NCBI GenBank assembly: GCA_011033025.1
Contig: WFMF01000027.1
Coordinates: forward strand, 806,001 to 870,000
From: Beroe forskalii
Taxonomy: Eukaryota; Ctenophora; Nuda; Beroida; Beroidae
DNA: 64,000 nt
Direction: 5' to 3'
Every line of letters starts with the position of its first letter. Positions within the stretch are counted from its first letter, which is position 1. A program made the position numbers and the translations under genes. The notes under the pieces were generated by a model. The model was not told the DNA's origin. It searched no databases and saw only the letters and a program-made list of their open reading frames with translations. Shown piece after piece: positions 11,868 to 24,546 of this stretch.

Positions 11868-11996
11868 ATACCATGGAAATATTTTGCATACCCTGATCTC
11901 AAAGCCTTGCTAAGTTACTGCAAATTCCCTGAAAAATAAGGCAAGGGGCTATCTATAGTACTTGCATTAGCCAAAATACTCACTAAATCTTGATGT

Positions 11997-12260
11997 AGAT
12001 CTTGATGCAATATCCTCCCTCTAAACCTGTTAACCTGTTTTAGACCATTTACTGCTGAGCTTCCCTAATCCCTCACTTTTAAGTTACGACAATCTTTCTG
12101 TCATGAATCAAAATATTAAAGATATTCTGAATATTCAGAATATCTTTAATATATTGATTCATGACAGAAAGATTGTCGTAACTTAAAAGTGAGGGATTAA
12201 CGAAGCTCAGCAGTAAATGATCTAAAACAGGTTTAGAGGGAGGATATTGCATCAAGATCT
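11997..12260. repeat. Spacerless ~264-bp palindrome
   Basis: Starting from the centre near 12,134 (CTGAATATTCAG), both sides read outward through CATGACAGAAAGATTGTCG, ACTTAAAAGTGAGGGATTA and ATGCAATATCCTCCCTC with few mismatches. A partial single copy is at 13,895-13,990. A near-perfect palindrome without a spacer is usually unstable, so this is either recent or maintained. Confidence 0.85.
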
Positions 12261-12779
12261 GCTTTCGGGGTGCAAGCATGACTGCTTTAGTGGGGCTATC
12301 CAGAAATGAGCTCATCAAAAATCGGCCTTTTTTGAACATACATACATACTACCTCATCACTACCTCATCATTTGTGAAAGATACATACATACCCCAACCT
12401 CATCTTATCATTTCAAGATTTATGTTACAATGTTACGTAACTCATTCAACATGAAAGGCTGAAGTGATGTCACTACTATACTTCAATTTAAGTTAAATCA
12501 TCTTACTGGATGGATGTGAATTTTGAATTGAAGAGTCTTCTTGTAGCCTTGATTCAGTTTACCAGTGTGGTCCAATTTTACAACGAGTGGTCGATGTTTA
12601 ATTTTCACCTCTAAGTGATGAGCTCATCACTACCTACATACTACCTCATCACTACCTCATCATTTCCAAAACATACATACGTACCATACATACCCAAGTG
12701 ATGAGCTCATTTCTGGATGGCCCCTTATCATTGATAAGTTACTTGAATAAGTGACTTGAATCTAAATATGTTCTAAATC

Positions 12780-13420
12780 TGAAATGGACATTAACTACTT
12801 CTGATCATGCGATAACAGAAACCATTGGGCTGTGTATTGAAGTATTTAGATCGATTGAAACCATAGATAAAAGGGTCAATGGATCCATTTTTGGTGTTCA
12901 ATGGACATTGGACAATTGGACATGTCCAATGACTCAATGAGTCCAATGGATACACAACGGATCCATCTGAGTGGATGAAATGGACACAATCACCAAACCT
13001 GGTTTGGTGATTGGACAATGGACATCAGTCCGGTATTTTTTTTCAATGGATCCATTGTGCCCAATGATTCCATTATATCCATTGTATCCTATGGATCCAT
13101 CGAATCCAATGCATCCATTGGACACAATGGGAGACAATGGATCCATTGGTTACGATGGATCCATTGGACTTGGCTTAAGTAGTCACTCAAGCCTGGCAAT
13201 GTCTGACATGGCAAGGTGCAACAGTACCTCGTTAAATTGAAACTTTCTTTGACCAGAGGTATCTACTGTCACGAAAACCAAGGTCTTGCTCCTTGTTAGG
13301 GCAAGCAAGCACAGCGATCAAACAGAGATGCATATTGCCATAGCATGCGAGAAGCATGTTGATTGGACATGATGGATCCATTGGACAAGATTCACAACTC
13401 TTGTGACCCTTTATCCCACA
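12780..13420. repeat. CAATGGATCC/CCATTG-rich low-complexity block
   Basis: The stretch is saturated with CCATTG, its complement CAATGG, and GGATCC, in both orientations and without a fixed period. Both strands therefore give short open frames rich in Met-Asp-Pro or Gly-Ser-Ile (12,791-13,240), which are compositional. No gene. Confidence 0.6.
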
Positions 13421-13980
13421 ATATTATATCTTGTTTCAATCGATCCAAATGGTACTTCAATAAACAGTCCCAATGGCTTTTGAAACCGAGTGGCTCAGCA
13501 GTCAGCAATTTCAAATTTACATATTTAGATAAATCTTCATTTTCAAGTAACTTATCAATGATAACTAGAATAATAGCATCATGTCATTATAAGAGTTTCT
13601 GATCTTATTGATGATAATAAATGATATTTATATTACAAATATGTATTTTTATAGGTCAAAAGCAACTGGTCGAAATGTAGGTAGAAAGGACATGTGGAAT
13701 GTTTTGAAGCCTCGGTTTTGATGGTTTTCACTACAGAAACAAACTACCTTTACCTCAACCCTCTTCAATATAGAAACCATGATATGCAATTGCCAAGTCA
13801 TGAAGGATCTTTATTGAGCTCTTTCGACTTACCTACTTACCTTTTAGACCTACTTTTCGACCTGAGTCACATATCAATATTCAGTTAGTGTCTTGTGCCA
13901 TTTACTGCTGATCTATCCTCCACTTATATGTAACGACAATCTTTCTGTCATGAATTACAATATTAAGATATTCTGAATAT

Positions 13981-14825
13981 GCAGATTTTCACAGTAAACA
14001 GGTAAATTTAGCCTAATCAGCTATGATAAGATGTTTTCTCAAAGTTTGAAACTATGCTAGGGACTTTTTCAGGGCATACAATGAATAGTCTGCATACCCT
14101 CCGGCTACGTCACTGGGAATTCGAGTTGATCATGCAATAAATGCTTTGTGTATGAATGGAATAAACAGTTTTTAGCCCATAACTTTTTCCTGAGCATTTT
14201 AGGATAAATGTTTATTAACAACTCGAATATAAGCAAGGCTAAAGTGGTTTTTTCGAGCCATAAAAGAAGCCCTTACGGCTTTCCTGGACCAAGATATCAT
14301 GAAAATTACCTGATACATGGCTCCCGCATGGCTCGAAAATTAGTTTTTCGCCCATAATTTTTTTTCCTGGACATTTTAGGGCAAATTTTCTTTCCAAATT
14401 AAATATAAACATGGCCATTGCGATTCGTTTGAGCCCAAAACGGAGTCTATACGACCTTCCTCGACAGAGATATGAAAATTATCCGATACATGGCTCGCGC
14501 ATGGCTCGAAAATCAGTTTTTCTCCCATAACTTTTTTCCTGAGCATTTTTGGGCATATGTTTATTAACAAGTCTAATATAAACATGGTCATTGCGCTTCG
14601 TTTGAGCCCAAAACGGAGTCTCTACGACCTTCCTGGACCGAGATACGAATTTCACCCATACGCGCCTAAGGGCGTGGCATGGGCGTGGCCCCACAGGCAT
14701 GTGTCTAGCGATACAAAAGTGGTACCTAGATGATTCTGGACCAGAATTGCCTGGAGAACAACTTCCAATGGTCAAAAATTCTGGACATCGAAGTGCATAC
14801 ACAACTACACGCTGCTACCGTAGTA
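13981..14825 (-). repeat. Right half of the 843-bp long inverted repeat
   Basis: Inverse partner of 11,025-11,867. The outermost matching bases are TACTACGGTAGCAGCG. The two halves enclose about 2.1 kb holding the palindrome at 11,997-12,260 and the CAATGG-rich block. No clear target duplication: the flanks share only GTG. Confidence 0.85.
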
Positions 14826-15144
14826 GTGGCGACACCTACCTAATATGTATGTATCTTTCCCAAATGATGAGGTAGTGATGAGGTAGTATGTATGTATGTT
14901 CAAAATGAAAAGGCCGATTTTTGATGAGCTCATTTTTGATGAGCTCATTTTTGATGAGCTCATTTCTGGAATGCCCCTTATGAAAATTTTGGTCGATTTG
15001 ACTAGTTTTTCACAATCACAAGAAAATTGTTGATTTTTTGAATTTTGACTTATATCTTCGACATTGAGCCAAATGACAAACTTGCTTTTGTCACCATATT
15101 TGAGAAAATGGGCATAGAAGTGATGACCCAAAAGATCTTGAATG

Positions 15145-15272
15145 AAAATGCGGACATCCGGAGGGGGTATTTCAGGTTGCGAACGTTTGCGGACAAGGGG
15201 GGTGGGGGAAGGAGTCTAAAAAGCTTAAATAGCCAAAATTTTGCGGACGTCCGGTCCATTATGGATGGCCCC
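15145..15272. mobile_element. Truncated GGGGCCATCC-type MITE
   Basis: It carries GCGGACAAGGGG and GCGGACGTCC blocks and ends ATTATGGATGGCCCC, matching the right end of the intact relative at 47,418-47,710. The outer left end is missing or diverged. No coding content. Confidence 0.5.
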
Positions 15273-15562
15273 CAAGGTTGGCATCGACACACGCAACACC
15301 GACACTACATCGTTAAATCCATGATTGCGTTCAAGATGTTAGCCGTAGTGTTATTCTTGAGCGCTAGGGTGCCCTTCCCTCGTGGCACATTCGCCTGAAG
15401 CAAACAAGTTCGTCAATATTCAGTAAATTATGAATGAAGGCGGAGACAGTTATAATAATTCAAAATTTCAGTTTCAGCCAAAGAAATGTTGCCAAAAAAA
15501 GTTGTTCCGAATGATTCAAGGCCACATTAATCACTACAGCCGATAATGAGGAAATCACGCAC

Positions 15563-16442
<880 letters not shown>

Positions 16443-16449
16443 CTGTGGG

Positions 16450-17610
16450 ATAATCCAGTAACTGGAAAGAGGGGTTAAGTTGGAAATGGACAATAAATAG
16501 CCAGAAATTGTGTGACATTTCACCAGGAGTTAAGGAACCTTTCAGCTTCATATAGCGTGAACAAGGAATGTGGAAAATAAGGATATAACAGGAAAATAAG
16601 GATACACCAGGACTCAGGACAAAACTGAATCAGAACTACTTGCGAGCACAAAGCAATAGCAGACGGGCAATTAACTCGTCAGAAATTAGATACCTAAACG
16701 TAAACAGTTTACAGCGTATCTCATACTAATATTAATGATTGCTGGAAATAACATCCAACTGCCCTTCGAAATGACATCCGGCAATCTTACACTTCAACAA
16801 ACCGTTCTGCTGTATTTGCAGAGCTTGACTCGTCCACAAGATCCAACTTGAAGATGTAGTCCGTCCAGGAAGATGGTCCTCAATCCTCGTCAACAATAAA
16901 TAACAGTACCAGAAGCTGCTCAAACTGCTTCAGCCCCTGATATGCTCGAAACTAATATAAGAATGTTTCGAAAATGGTCAAAGTTACAAGAAATTAACAG
17001 TAAATGATTTTGATTTTGATAATTAATATTAGCCAATTTTGAGGGTACTTGTAGGCTTGCAATAATTAGTATTAGGCTCTAAGAGTATAATGTACCATGC
17101 ATAAGGAATGTTGGAATGGTACTTCAAGTGACTTCAAGAAATGAGAGAAATGTCTTTCACCAAATCAGTAGTACGACAATAAGATACAATTAAAGATTAA
17201 TTCTTCAAACATAGAAGACTGCAGCTGTTTTCCATCGCAGTAAAGTTAAATTGTAAGCTTTTCAGAAGCTTTCATCATCACAATAAGGAACATACTTCAT
17301 AGAAGTATAGACAGATAGAGAGACAGTGACTGACTCTGATGACTGCAACCTCAGTCAGTACATCATGGTTCTGCAGACCAATGGTTGAACCATTGCCAAA
17401 AAGTTCCTATGTCCGTGTTATAATTGGGTACTGGAATTAAATTATCTTAATTGCAATTAAATTATCTTAACTTCTGAAACATGTAGGAACACAAAGAGAT
17501 TTTACCCCTTAAAAAAATGTCCCAAATACAGTGAGCACAATCGTGCCAGAATATACAAAGAAATTTGTACAATGAAGACGGACCACATTATTTCTAATTA
17601 TTATCGAAAC
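16450..17610. other. Intergenic stretch with a stray 3' end of the repeated gene family
   Basis: 16,690-16,880 mirrors 44,790-44,990 and resembles 40,905-41,069: all can be read as a short conserved phrase around DLVDES/SANTAE and MRYAVN, of unknown origin. 16,865-16,960 repeats the 3' end (CAACAATAAATAACAGTACC) of the gene units at 18.6 and 19.8 kb. The rest shows no gene. Confidence 0.4.
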
Positions 17611-17613
17611 TAA

Positions 17614-18593
17614 TATAAGAATGTTTCGAAAACGGTCAACATTTACAAGAAATCAACTCCGATATACCCATCATAATACCGAGTAATAACCCCCGCCTAG
17701 GCCGAGGCACCAACCCAAGGAGAGCCCAAAAGAGGAAAAGCGCAGAAGCGGGATTAACCCCGCTCGAGAGATTCCTCAAAGCGCAACGACTCAGTGACCC
17801 CCAGAAAAACGAAGTCATCTGTGTATTCCCAGTTTCTCTAATAAAGCCGGAGAAGAAAGATTACGACAAGGCAAGAAACAGGATCTCCGAGATACTGGTA
17901 ATTACCTTGTACCCATCACATTATTCCTGATTTCCCTTGATTACTCCCCAATCCGGGATTCCGGGAATCTATAGTTAAAAAGACAAAACATATCAACTAA
18001 AATCATCAAATCATTTACTAATTAATCCCCAGATTATCAATGATATAAACGAACCAAGTGCAATTTTCAGATAGACCCCACATTCATAATACTTTCAGGA
18101 CCCCTTCAACTTACGGATAGAGAACGTCTCCAACGACAATCGCAGCAGATTGATAAAGTTAACTGTAGCGGATCATGAAACAGGGTCTGCAATTCTGAAA
18201 GGGTTAACGAACGCAGTGCCAGGGTGGACAGCATACAGGATACCAGACCCTGAGCCAGACTTGGAATTTTCACTCAGAATATGCAGCCAATGCCCAACGT
18301 CCCACCTATCTGACAAGCAGGCCCTGGAGAAACTGGTATCGTCTGCCATAGGGCACATCGTTGACCTAGAAGATGTCTCCATCACCAGCCCCCCCCCCCG
18401 CTACCATGTGGGGTCAAAACAGAACAAACTCTTCCTCAAAGCCAAAACAAATGAAGCCCTGACCCAGCTGAGGCTCGAAGCCAGGAAGAGAGACGGGGCG
18501 GCACACTGCATATTAACTCGTGCGTGGCTGGAATTTCCGAATGAGGATAAGGCGCTCAATCCTCATAAGGTCCTCAATCCTCATCAACAATAA
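17614..18593 (+). CDS. Unrecognised two-exon gene fragment, copy 1
   Basis: An upstream open stretch ending at 17,896 (phrases NNPRLGRGTNPRRA, FLKAQRLSDPQKNEVICVF, KARNRISEIL) joins through a GTAATT donor to an acceptor TTTCAG at 18,098. The downstream exon, 18,099-18,593, reads DPFNLRIENVSNDN, then LTVADHETGSAIL, CSQCPTSHLSDKQALEKL, LRLEARKRDGAAHC and stops at TAA. The 3' end has AATAAATAACAG. No start codon is visible in the first segment, so an exon is missing or this is a captured fragment. Related copies are 19,334-19,823 and, inverted, 42,855-43,345. I do not recognise a domain. Reading frame conservation between copies suggests past coding; present function is doubtful. Confidence 0.45.
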
Positions 18594-20370
18594 ATAACAG
18601 TACCAGAAGCTGCTTTAACTGCTTCAGCCACTGATATGCTCGAAACAAACATAGTAATGTTTCGAAAACGGTCGAAGTTACAGTAAACTCCAATATTATA
18701 CCCACTATCATATCAAGTAATAACCCCCGCCAAGTGCAGTAACATAAGATAACGAGGGGAGGGTAAAAGAGAAAGAATTGACATCGATAGAACGTGCCCT
18801 TAAAGATGGAAAATGGAGAAGGTTTAAATACTCGGACGATAAGAGAGTAGGGAAGGTAAGAGTGGAGAGGAGAATACTGAAGAAGGCTGAGCGATGTGAG
18901 AAAGGGAGTTCAAGAAGAAACGCAATGATGTACAGCGCATGCATAAGGAATGTTGCAAAAGTGGTGGGACTTCCAAAGCAATCAAGTAACTTCAGGAAAT
19001 GAAAGAAAGGTCTTTCACCAAATCAGTATACAACAATAAAATACAATTAAAGATAAATTCTTTAAACTTTTGAATATAGAGAACTGCTGTTTTCCATCAC
19101 AGTAAAGTTAAATTGTAAGCTTTTCAGTTGAAGCTTTTATTATCACATTCAGAAGCGTATTATTCCTGATTTCCCTTGATTACTCCCCAATCCGGGACTC
19201 TATTGTTAAAAAGACAAAACATATCAACTAAAATCATCAAATCATTTACTAATTGATCCCCAAATTATCAATGATATAAACAAACCAGGTGCAATTTTCA
19301 GTTAGACCCCCACAATCATAATACTTTCAGGACCCCCTCAACTTACGGATAGAGAACGTCACCAACGACAATCGCAGCAGATTGATAAAGTTAACTGTAG
19401 CGGATCATGAAACAGGGTCTGCAATTCTGAAGGGGTTAATGAATGCAGTGCCAGGGTGGACAGCATACAGGATACCAGACCCTGAGCCAGACTTGGAATT
19501 TTCACTCAGAATATGCAGCCAATGCCCAACGTCCCACCTATCTGACAAGCAGGCTCTGGAGAAACTGGTATCGTCTGCCATAGGGCACATCGTTGACCTA
19601 GAAGATGTCTTCATCACCAGCCCCCCCCCGCTACCATGTGGGGTCAAAACAGAACAAACTCTTCCCCAAAGCCAAAACAAATGAAGTCCTGACCCAGCTG
19701 AGGCTCGAAGCCAGGAAGAGAGACGGGGCGGCACACTGCATATTAACTCGTGCGTGGCTGGAATTTCCGAATGAGGATAAGGCGCTCAATCCTCATAAGG
19801 TCCTCAATCCTCATGAACAATAAATAACAGTACCAGAAGCTGCTTTAACTGCTTCAGCCACTGATATGCTCGAAACAAACATAGTAATGTTTCGAAAACG
19901 GTCAAAGTTACAAGAAATTAACAGTAAACTCCGATTGCCCACCATTATATCAAGTAAAAACCCCCGCCTAGTGCAGGTACATAAGCTAACGAGGGGAGGG
20001 TAAGAGAGAACGAACTGACATCGATGGAAAGTGGAGGAGGTTTAAAGACTCAGACGATTAGAGTAGAGTGGAGAGGAGAATACTGAAGAAGGCTGAGCGA
20101 TGTGAGAAAACAATTCAAGAAGAAACGCAATGATTTTGATTCTGATACTAATTGATAATGTACCACGCATGCATAAGGAAAGAAGGAATGTTGGAAAAGC
20201 GATGGCACTTCAAGTAACTTCAAGAAATGAAAGAAAGGTCTTTCACCAAATCAGTAGTACGACAATAAAATACAATTAAAGATTAATTCTTTAAACTTTT
20301 TAAATATAGAAATCTGCTGTTTCATATTACAGGAAAGTTTAATTCTAAGCTTTGTAGAAGCTTTTGTTAT
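17990..20370. repeat. Tandem duplication, ~1.23-kb unit (18.0-19.2 and 19.2-20.4 kb)
   Basis: The exon beginning DPFNLRIENV (18,099) and its surroundings recur 1,232 bp downstream (19,334). The unit runs from the TATCAACTAAAATCATCAAA phrase through the exon, the ATGTTTCGAAAACGGTC phrase and an AATTGTAAGCTTTTCAG phrase. The right arm has a rearranged version between 42,250 and 44,570. Confidence 0.8.
19334..19823 (+). pseudogene. Unrecognised gene fragment, copy 2 (frameshifted)
   Basis: Second tandem copy of the downstream exon. It matches copy 1 until the C run: nine C at 19,621 against eleven at 18,389-18,399. The 2-base loss shifts the frame (ending PPPLPCG) and the original frame resumes at 19,605-19,823 (CILTRAWLEFPNEDKALN). 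The upstream exon is not present in this unit. Homopolymer slippage or sequencing error could both explain the shift. Confidence 0.5.
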
Positions 20371-23300
20371 CACTATAAGATACTTCAAGTTAATAGTAAG
20401 ATTAGAGTGGTGACGGAGAAGTGGTTTTAATCTTAGGGCCCCCTTTACTGTTAATACACCCTATCACAAAAATTTGGACGAGGGAGTGCTGCCGGAAACT
20501 GGTAAGCCAACTTAACTGTGCACCCGATATTTCCTGAAGAAAACAGTTTCCCCAAACGATTGAAACGCAGCATGTAACTATACAGTTCCTTCACTGAACG
20601 GAGTGACCCCTTTCCTGCGGCACAATGTTAGCTATAAATGATTAGACTAAAATCATCTTAGAGAGCAAGTTTTAAAACGTTAAATGATACGATAAAATCA
20701 GTTAATCCAGAGCGATAAAAATCTCAGTCAGGCAATGAAATTTGGGTACGTCAGCATCACAAACGATACCAACAATCAGTCCCTGAAGTTGTCCACAGAC
20801 AACAAGGTAACCTCTTGCAAGACTTCCAGCGATAGCAGTATAGATTATAGGAGAGCAAGCACCTGTTTCTGCAACTACAACAGGGGACCCATCGGATGCA
20901 GTTCTGAATGACACTGAAGGCTCAGAGGGTGACACGTCAGAAGACTCTATACTCCCAGTAAGAAACTAGAAAGCAGGTGAATGAATACTTGAAAGTTAAG
21001 TACCCAAGAGTTCAGACCCGCTCGCTGACTTTTGGGCTAATGATCATTCCAAGTTCAGTCTGATTGGTCCAGTTGTCTGTAAGTACCTCTCGGCACCACC
21101 TGCTTCAACGTCAGTGGAATGACTGCTTTCTGCAGCCGGAAATGTTGTGGATGACAAGCACACTATAATGCAATCCTTTTCTTAAGTACAATTTAAGATC
21201 GGAAGATCCCTCGGTATTTCTTGAGCCAACCTCCAGAGGGGTTTGTGGACCAAAATAGTCGGGAGGGAGTTCCTGACGCAGTTTCTTTGCTTGGGAATAC
21301 ACATGCTGAGGAAGAGATTTAGGAAGGTAAGAGTGGAGAGGAGAATACTTAATAAGGCTGAGCGTTACAACAAAACCTCTTCTGAATTTGGGTTGGGTGG
21401 AAAATCATTAGGGGGCAGAGCCCCAGTTGATTTGCAGTGCATTTCTGATAGTACTGAATCTTACTGCTGTAATGTTTTACCCTCAAATGGTTTTGTGGCT
21501 GGATAACTGCACAAGCCAAAATAAGAATTGGACGCTCTACACCACTCTTGTGAAACGGAGTATCAGGGAAGCGTGCTAGTAGGGTACCAAAGGAAAGTAT
21601 TTTATAAGTTTATAATTTTATAGCATCATAGGAAAAGACATCTAGACTAGGAAGAGAGAGTAAGTTGATCTGCTGATGAACTTACTATGAAAGGAAGGTG
21701 TTATAGCAGAGGGGAATAACTATATATCATGATAAAGGAGATATAAGGGGAAATATAGGGAACATAGAAATAATAATGTCACAAGTAAACAGAGATGAAA
21801 AACAGCAAGACAGCATAACTAGTCCTTTTTCCCCCTTGCAGATTTAATGATTGAAGAGAAATTGAAGCACACATTTCCTCTACTGAAGAAAGGTGATAGT
21901 CTGAAGATTTAGAAAAGAGGAACTGACTGAGAATAAGTTCAGTTGGCGTCAAAAGGCGGAAAATCCTTCAATTCTGTTAACAAATATCACTGGAATGTTG
22001 ATGATGGTTCTTAGTTTGGATTATTCTTCGATCGACTTGAGAACTTTGATCTTGTCCAAAGTTCTCAAGTCACGACAATCAAATCCAAGTTGGCTATCGT
22101 GCTCAGAATGAAGAATTAATCAAAAGAAGTTACTAAAGGAAGATACTCAGAACCTCATGTGATAATAGCCATGCAGAAAGAAGTATTTCTCTGCTCTTCA
22201 ACGGTTAGCTCAGGGAAAACTCCGAGGTTTTTTGTTACATTTTTGTGGTTTCGGGGTTATTTACATTTTTTTAATTATTTTTAAAACATTATTTTTGTTC
22301 ATTATTTTTAAAAAAAACCAAAACTGTATAAAAATGAACAAACCTCGAGTAAACTAAAAACCCATCAAAATATCAGTTAAACTTTATGTTATTAAATTTC
22401 TAAACAAAAATTTTAATTAACCCCCCCACCATAATGACCAAATTTTTCCCCTAACCTGCAAATATTTGTACATAATTTTTTTTATACCTTATTTAAATAA
22501 ATTTTTTCAATAGTCTTAATTCTATTCATTGTAACTTTAGTTTATTATCATAATCTGCTTTAGTCCTTTGCCAAATGGGATTGGATTCTTATGCATGGCA
22601 GTTAGTACTTTCATGGCATGCAGGGATAGGAGAACATGCACATCCCCGAATGCTATGTGACTGATTACGATCTCAGTCAGGTAGGAAGAGACAATGAGAC
22701 ATGTGTTACTTTCATGAGGTCTGCCCTCTCATGGGTTCAAGACTTCCTGGGCGCTGGGGGTTTTGCATAAGACTTTTAACTCGGGTAACAACGGGTCATT
22801 CTTCCAAACTCGAGAGAGTGAGAGACTTTGTAGCGATTCCAGGTATTTCTTTATTACTTCAAAATAATTCAGAATTTTCCATATCTCATAAGAATATAAA
22901 ACCTATAAAGATGGCGGGAATTTCCTGAGGTCATCTTATTTCCATTCGATCTCCTCCAGCTACTGCACCTTGCTTTCCTTGTACACTCCAACTGTGGCAA
23001 AATATTGGGAAGCTAAATGAATCTGATGGTTTACTGATGACTGATTCAGATTAAATTCTTCTGTGCTTTATGTTTTATCTCAAACTCTAGCATAATTGGT
23101 AAATTTATATATTATATGTTATCAATTTAACTTTGATCAATGATTTCTAACTTTTAAAACATCAGAATATGCATTTTCCGTAGTCTATTAAGTATGAAAC
23201 CATTATGTAACCATCCAACGGACTGCAATGCAATTTGTTTTGCGCTCCCAAGATTCATGAAAATAAACTTCACTGCAATTATCTTATCGAAAATGTATAC

Positions 23301-23940
23301 TATAATTAAAATCATGCAGGGGAAATAAGCATTGATGTAGTGCATTTTGCAGTTATAATTCTGACAATGTATTTCATTAGTTCATTGGAATGGTCGTCAG
23401 CAACACGGCTTCCACGGATACATGGTGGTCTGGTTCTGTGAATACTGAGGATGGTTCATGTATTGAATTCCCCCACCAACATCCAAGACCTTAACACAAG
23501 AAGTGCAGCATCTAAATCCTGCACTTAGTCTGCCCAAGCTGACTGGGATCCCCCGAACTCGGGTTCTATTGGAGTATTGGTTGGTTACAGTTCTCAGTGA
23601 CCTTCAGGTATTGCGGGAGATTCCTGAGTTCGTCAAGTTTCCTCCGATATCCTCCACCTACTTCACTTCCTTTTTCCTCGAATCCCATAGCTATTAGCTG
23701 GCTAGACTCTCTGGCCGACCCAGAACTCTAATTTATGACTGTGCAGATTCCTATTCCGTGCTTTGCTTCTGATTTCTTTATTTGTATCCTTCTATTCATT
23801 ATTAAATTAATATTTATTTATGTCCTGCAGATCCCTTTGCAGACTGCTACAGAAGTCCAACACTGGTCCAGTGAAAGACTTCAGGTTATATCTGAACCCC
23901 TCAACGCCTCGGGTGTACCGTGGCCCGTGCCTTTGTTGGA
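20371..23940. other. End of the left arm and unsymmetrical spacer, no supported gene
   Basis: 20,400-20,500 and 20,740-20,830 still match the right arm (41,490-41,720, inverted). A 77-codon minus-strand frame at 20,702-20,935 (phrase RGYLVVCGQLQGLIVGIV) is partly conserved in the mirror, but there it is broken; I do not recognise it. 21,310-21,420 repeats family sequence also seen at 42,200-42,300. From about 21,500 onward I see only short open frames, AT-rich stretches (22,240-22,540) and no known domain. Confidence 0.4.
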
Positions 23941-24546
23941 TGTCTACAAACATTTCCGTTTGGAGCGTTCTAATTCGTCGGTGTAGCATGTACGCCTGAG
24001 TAGGTGAAAGCCGTGCCGAAACCCCTTCCAAGGACTTGACAGCTCCTGTACCACTTCATTTGTCCTGTTCTCCATTCCTAGAGACAGCTCGACAGGACCG
24101 GGTAGCCGGTGAAATGGCTCTCGGATATCGCACCTGGGCTGGTTCTCCGTCTTGAGCTGCAGTGGGTGCAGCGGCCGCAGTGTGGGCACTGGCAGTGTGG
24201 GCACTCGCAGGGTGGGCACTGGCAGGGTGGGCACTGGCAGGGTGGGCACTGGCAGGGTGGGCACTGGCAGGGTGGGCACTGGCAGGGTGGGCACTGGCAG
24301 GGTGGGCACTGGCAGGGTGGGCACTGGCAGAGTGGGCACTGGCAGGGTGGGCACTGGCAGTGTGGGCACTGGCAGGGTGGGCACTGGTAGTGTGGGCACT
24401 GGCAGTGTGGGCACTGGCAGTGTGGGCACTGGCAGTGTAGTGGTTATCACATCTGCTTGACATGCAGAAGGTCCAGGGTTTCGGCACCAGTTGTAAACCC
24501 TGGTCTTACGCAATGAGGAGACAGGCTTCGTGGTGTGAAAAATCAA
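23807..24546 (-). CDS. Hypothetical repeat-containing reading frame with a TLPVP array
   Basis: One minus-strand frame of 200 codons (24,546-23,944) consists largely of the five-residue repeat TLPVP, encoded by the 15-bp VNTR, then continues with RPLHPLQLKTENQPRCD and RHGFHLLRRTCYTDELERS. Another minus frame downstream (24,031-23,807) reads LSPTQAYMLHRRIRTLQTE and GPVLDFCSSLQRDL. Because 15 is a multiple of three, the array is open in several frames on both strands, which weakens the coding case. No recognised family. Confidence 0.2.
24181..24438. repeat. 15-bp VNTR, about 17 units of GGTGGGCACTGGCAG
   Basis: Perfectly phased 15-bp units with only G/T and few other changes (GGTGGGCACT or TGTGGGCACT). 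Variants are clustered at the 3' side (TGTGGGC), typical of slippage or unequal exchange. It is confined to the spacer and has no mirror copy. Confidence 0.95.
24424..24495 (+). pseudogene. tRNA-Val(GAC)-like sequence
   Basis: GTGTAGTGGTTATCAC matches the D-arm/A box of eukaryotic tRNA-Val. The anticodon arm is TCTGC-TTGACAT-GCAGA (24,452-24,468), five perfect pairs with GAC as the anticodon. GGTCC follows, but the T arm (GGGTTTCGGCACC) departs from the B-box consensus and the acceptor stem does not pair. Likely a tRNA pseudogene or the head of a tRNA-derived SINE. Confidence 0.5.

Larger units (their letters stand above)
10668..14975. mobile_element. 4.3-kb composite element with AGGGGCGATCCAGAAATGAGCTCA ends
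   Basis: AGGGGCGATCCAGAAATGAG at 10,669 faces its complement at about 14,950-14,975. Related ends at 12,292-12,317 and 12,705-12,728 bound a nested 0.44-kb unit, and others lie at 2,985-3,010 and 59,770-59,790. The flanks TATGATTA and TATGAAAA may be a decayed 8-bp duplication. The interior holds the long inverted repeat at 11,025-14,825. The right arm lacks this block, joining CTTAGGAACTG directly to NACA-like sequence near 47,220. No credible gene: open frames here lie in repeats. Confidence 0.5.

Noticed and set aside
20702-20935. 77-codon minus-strand ORF (RGYLVVCGQLQGLIVGIV)
   Set aside because: Only partly conserved in the mirror arm, where it is disrupted, and no family is recognisable.
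23944-24546. 200-codon TLPVP-repeat protein as a confident gene
   Set aside because: The 15-bp VNTR is open in several frames on both strands; kept only as a low-confidence hypothetical.
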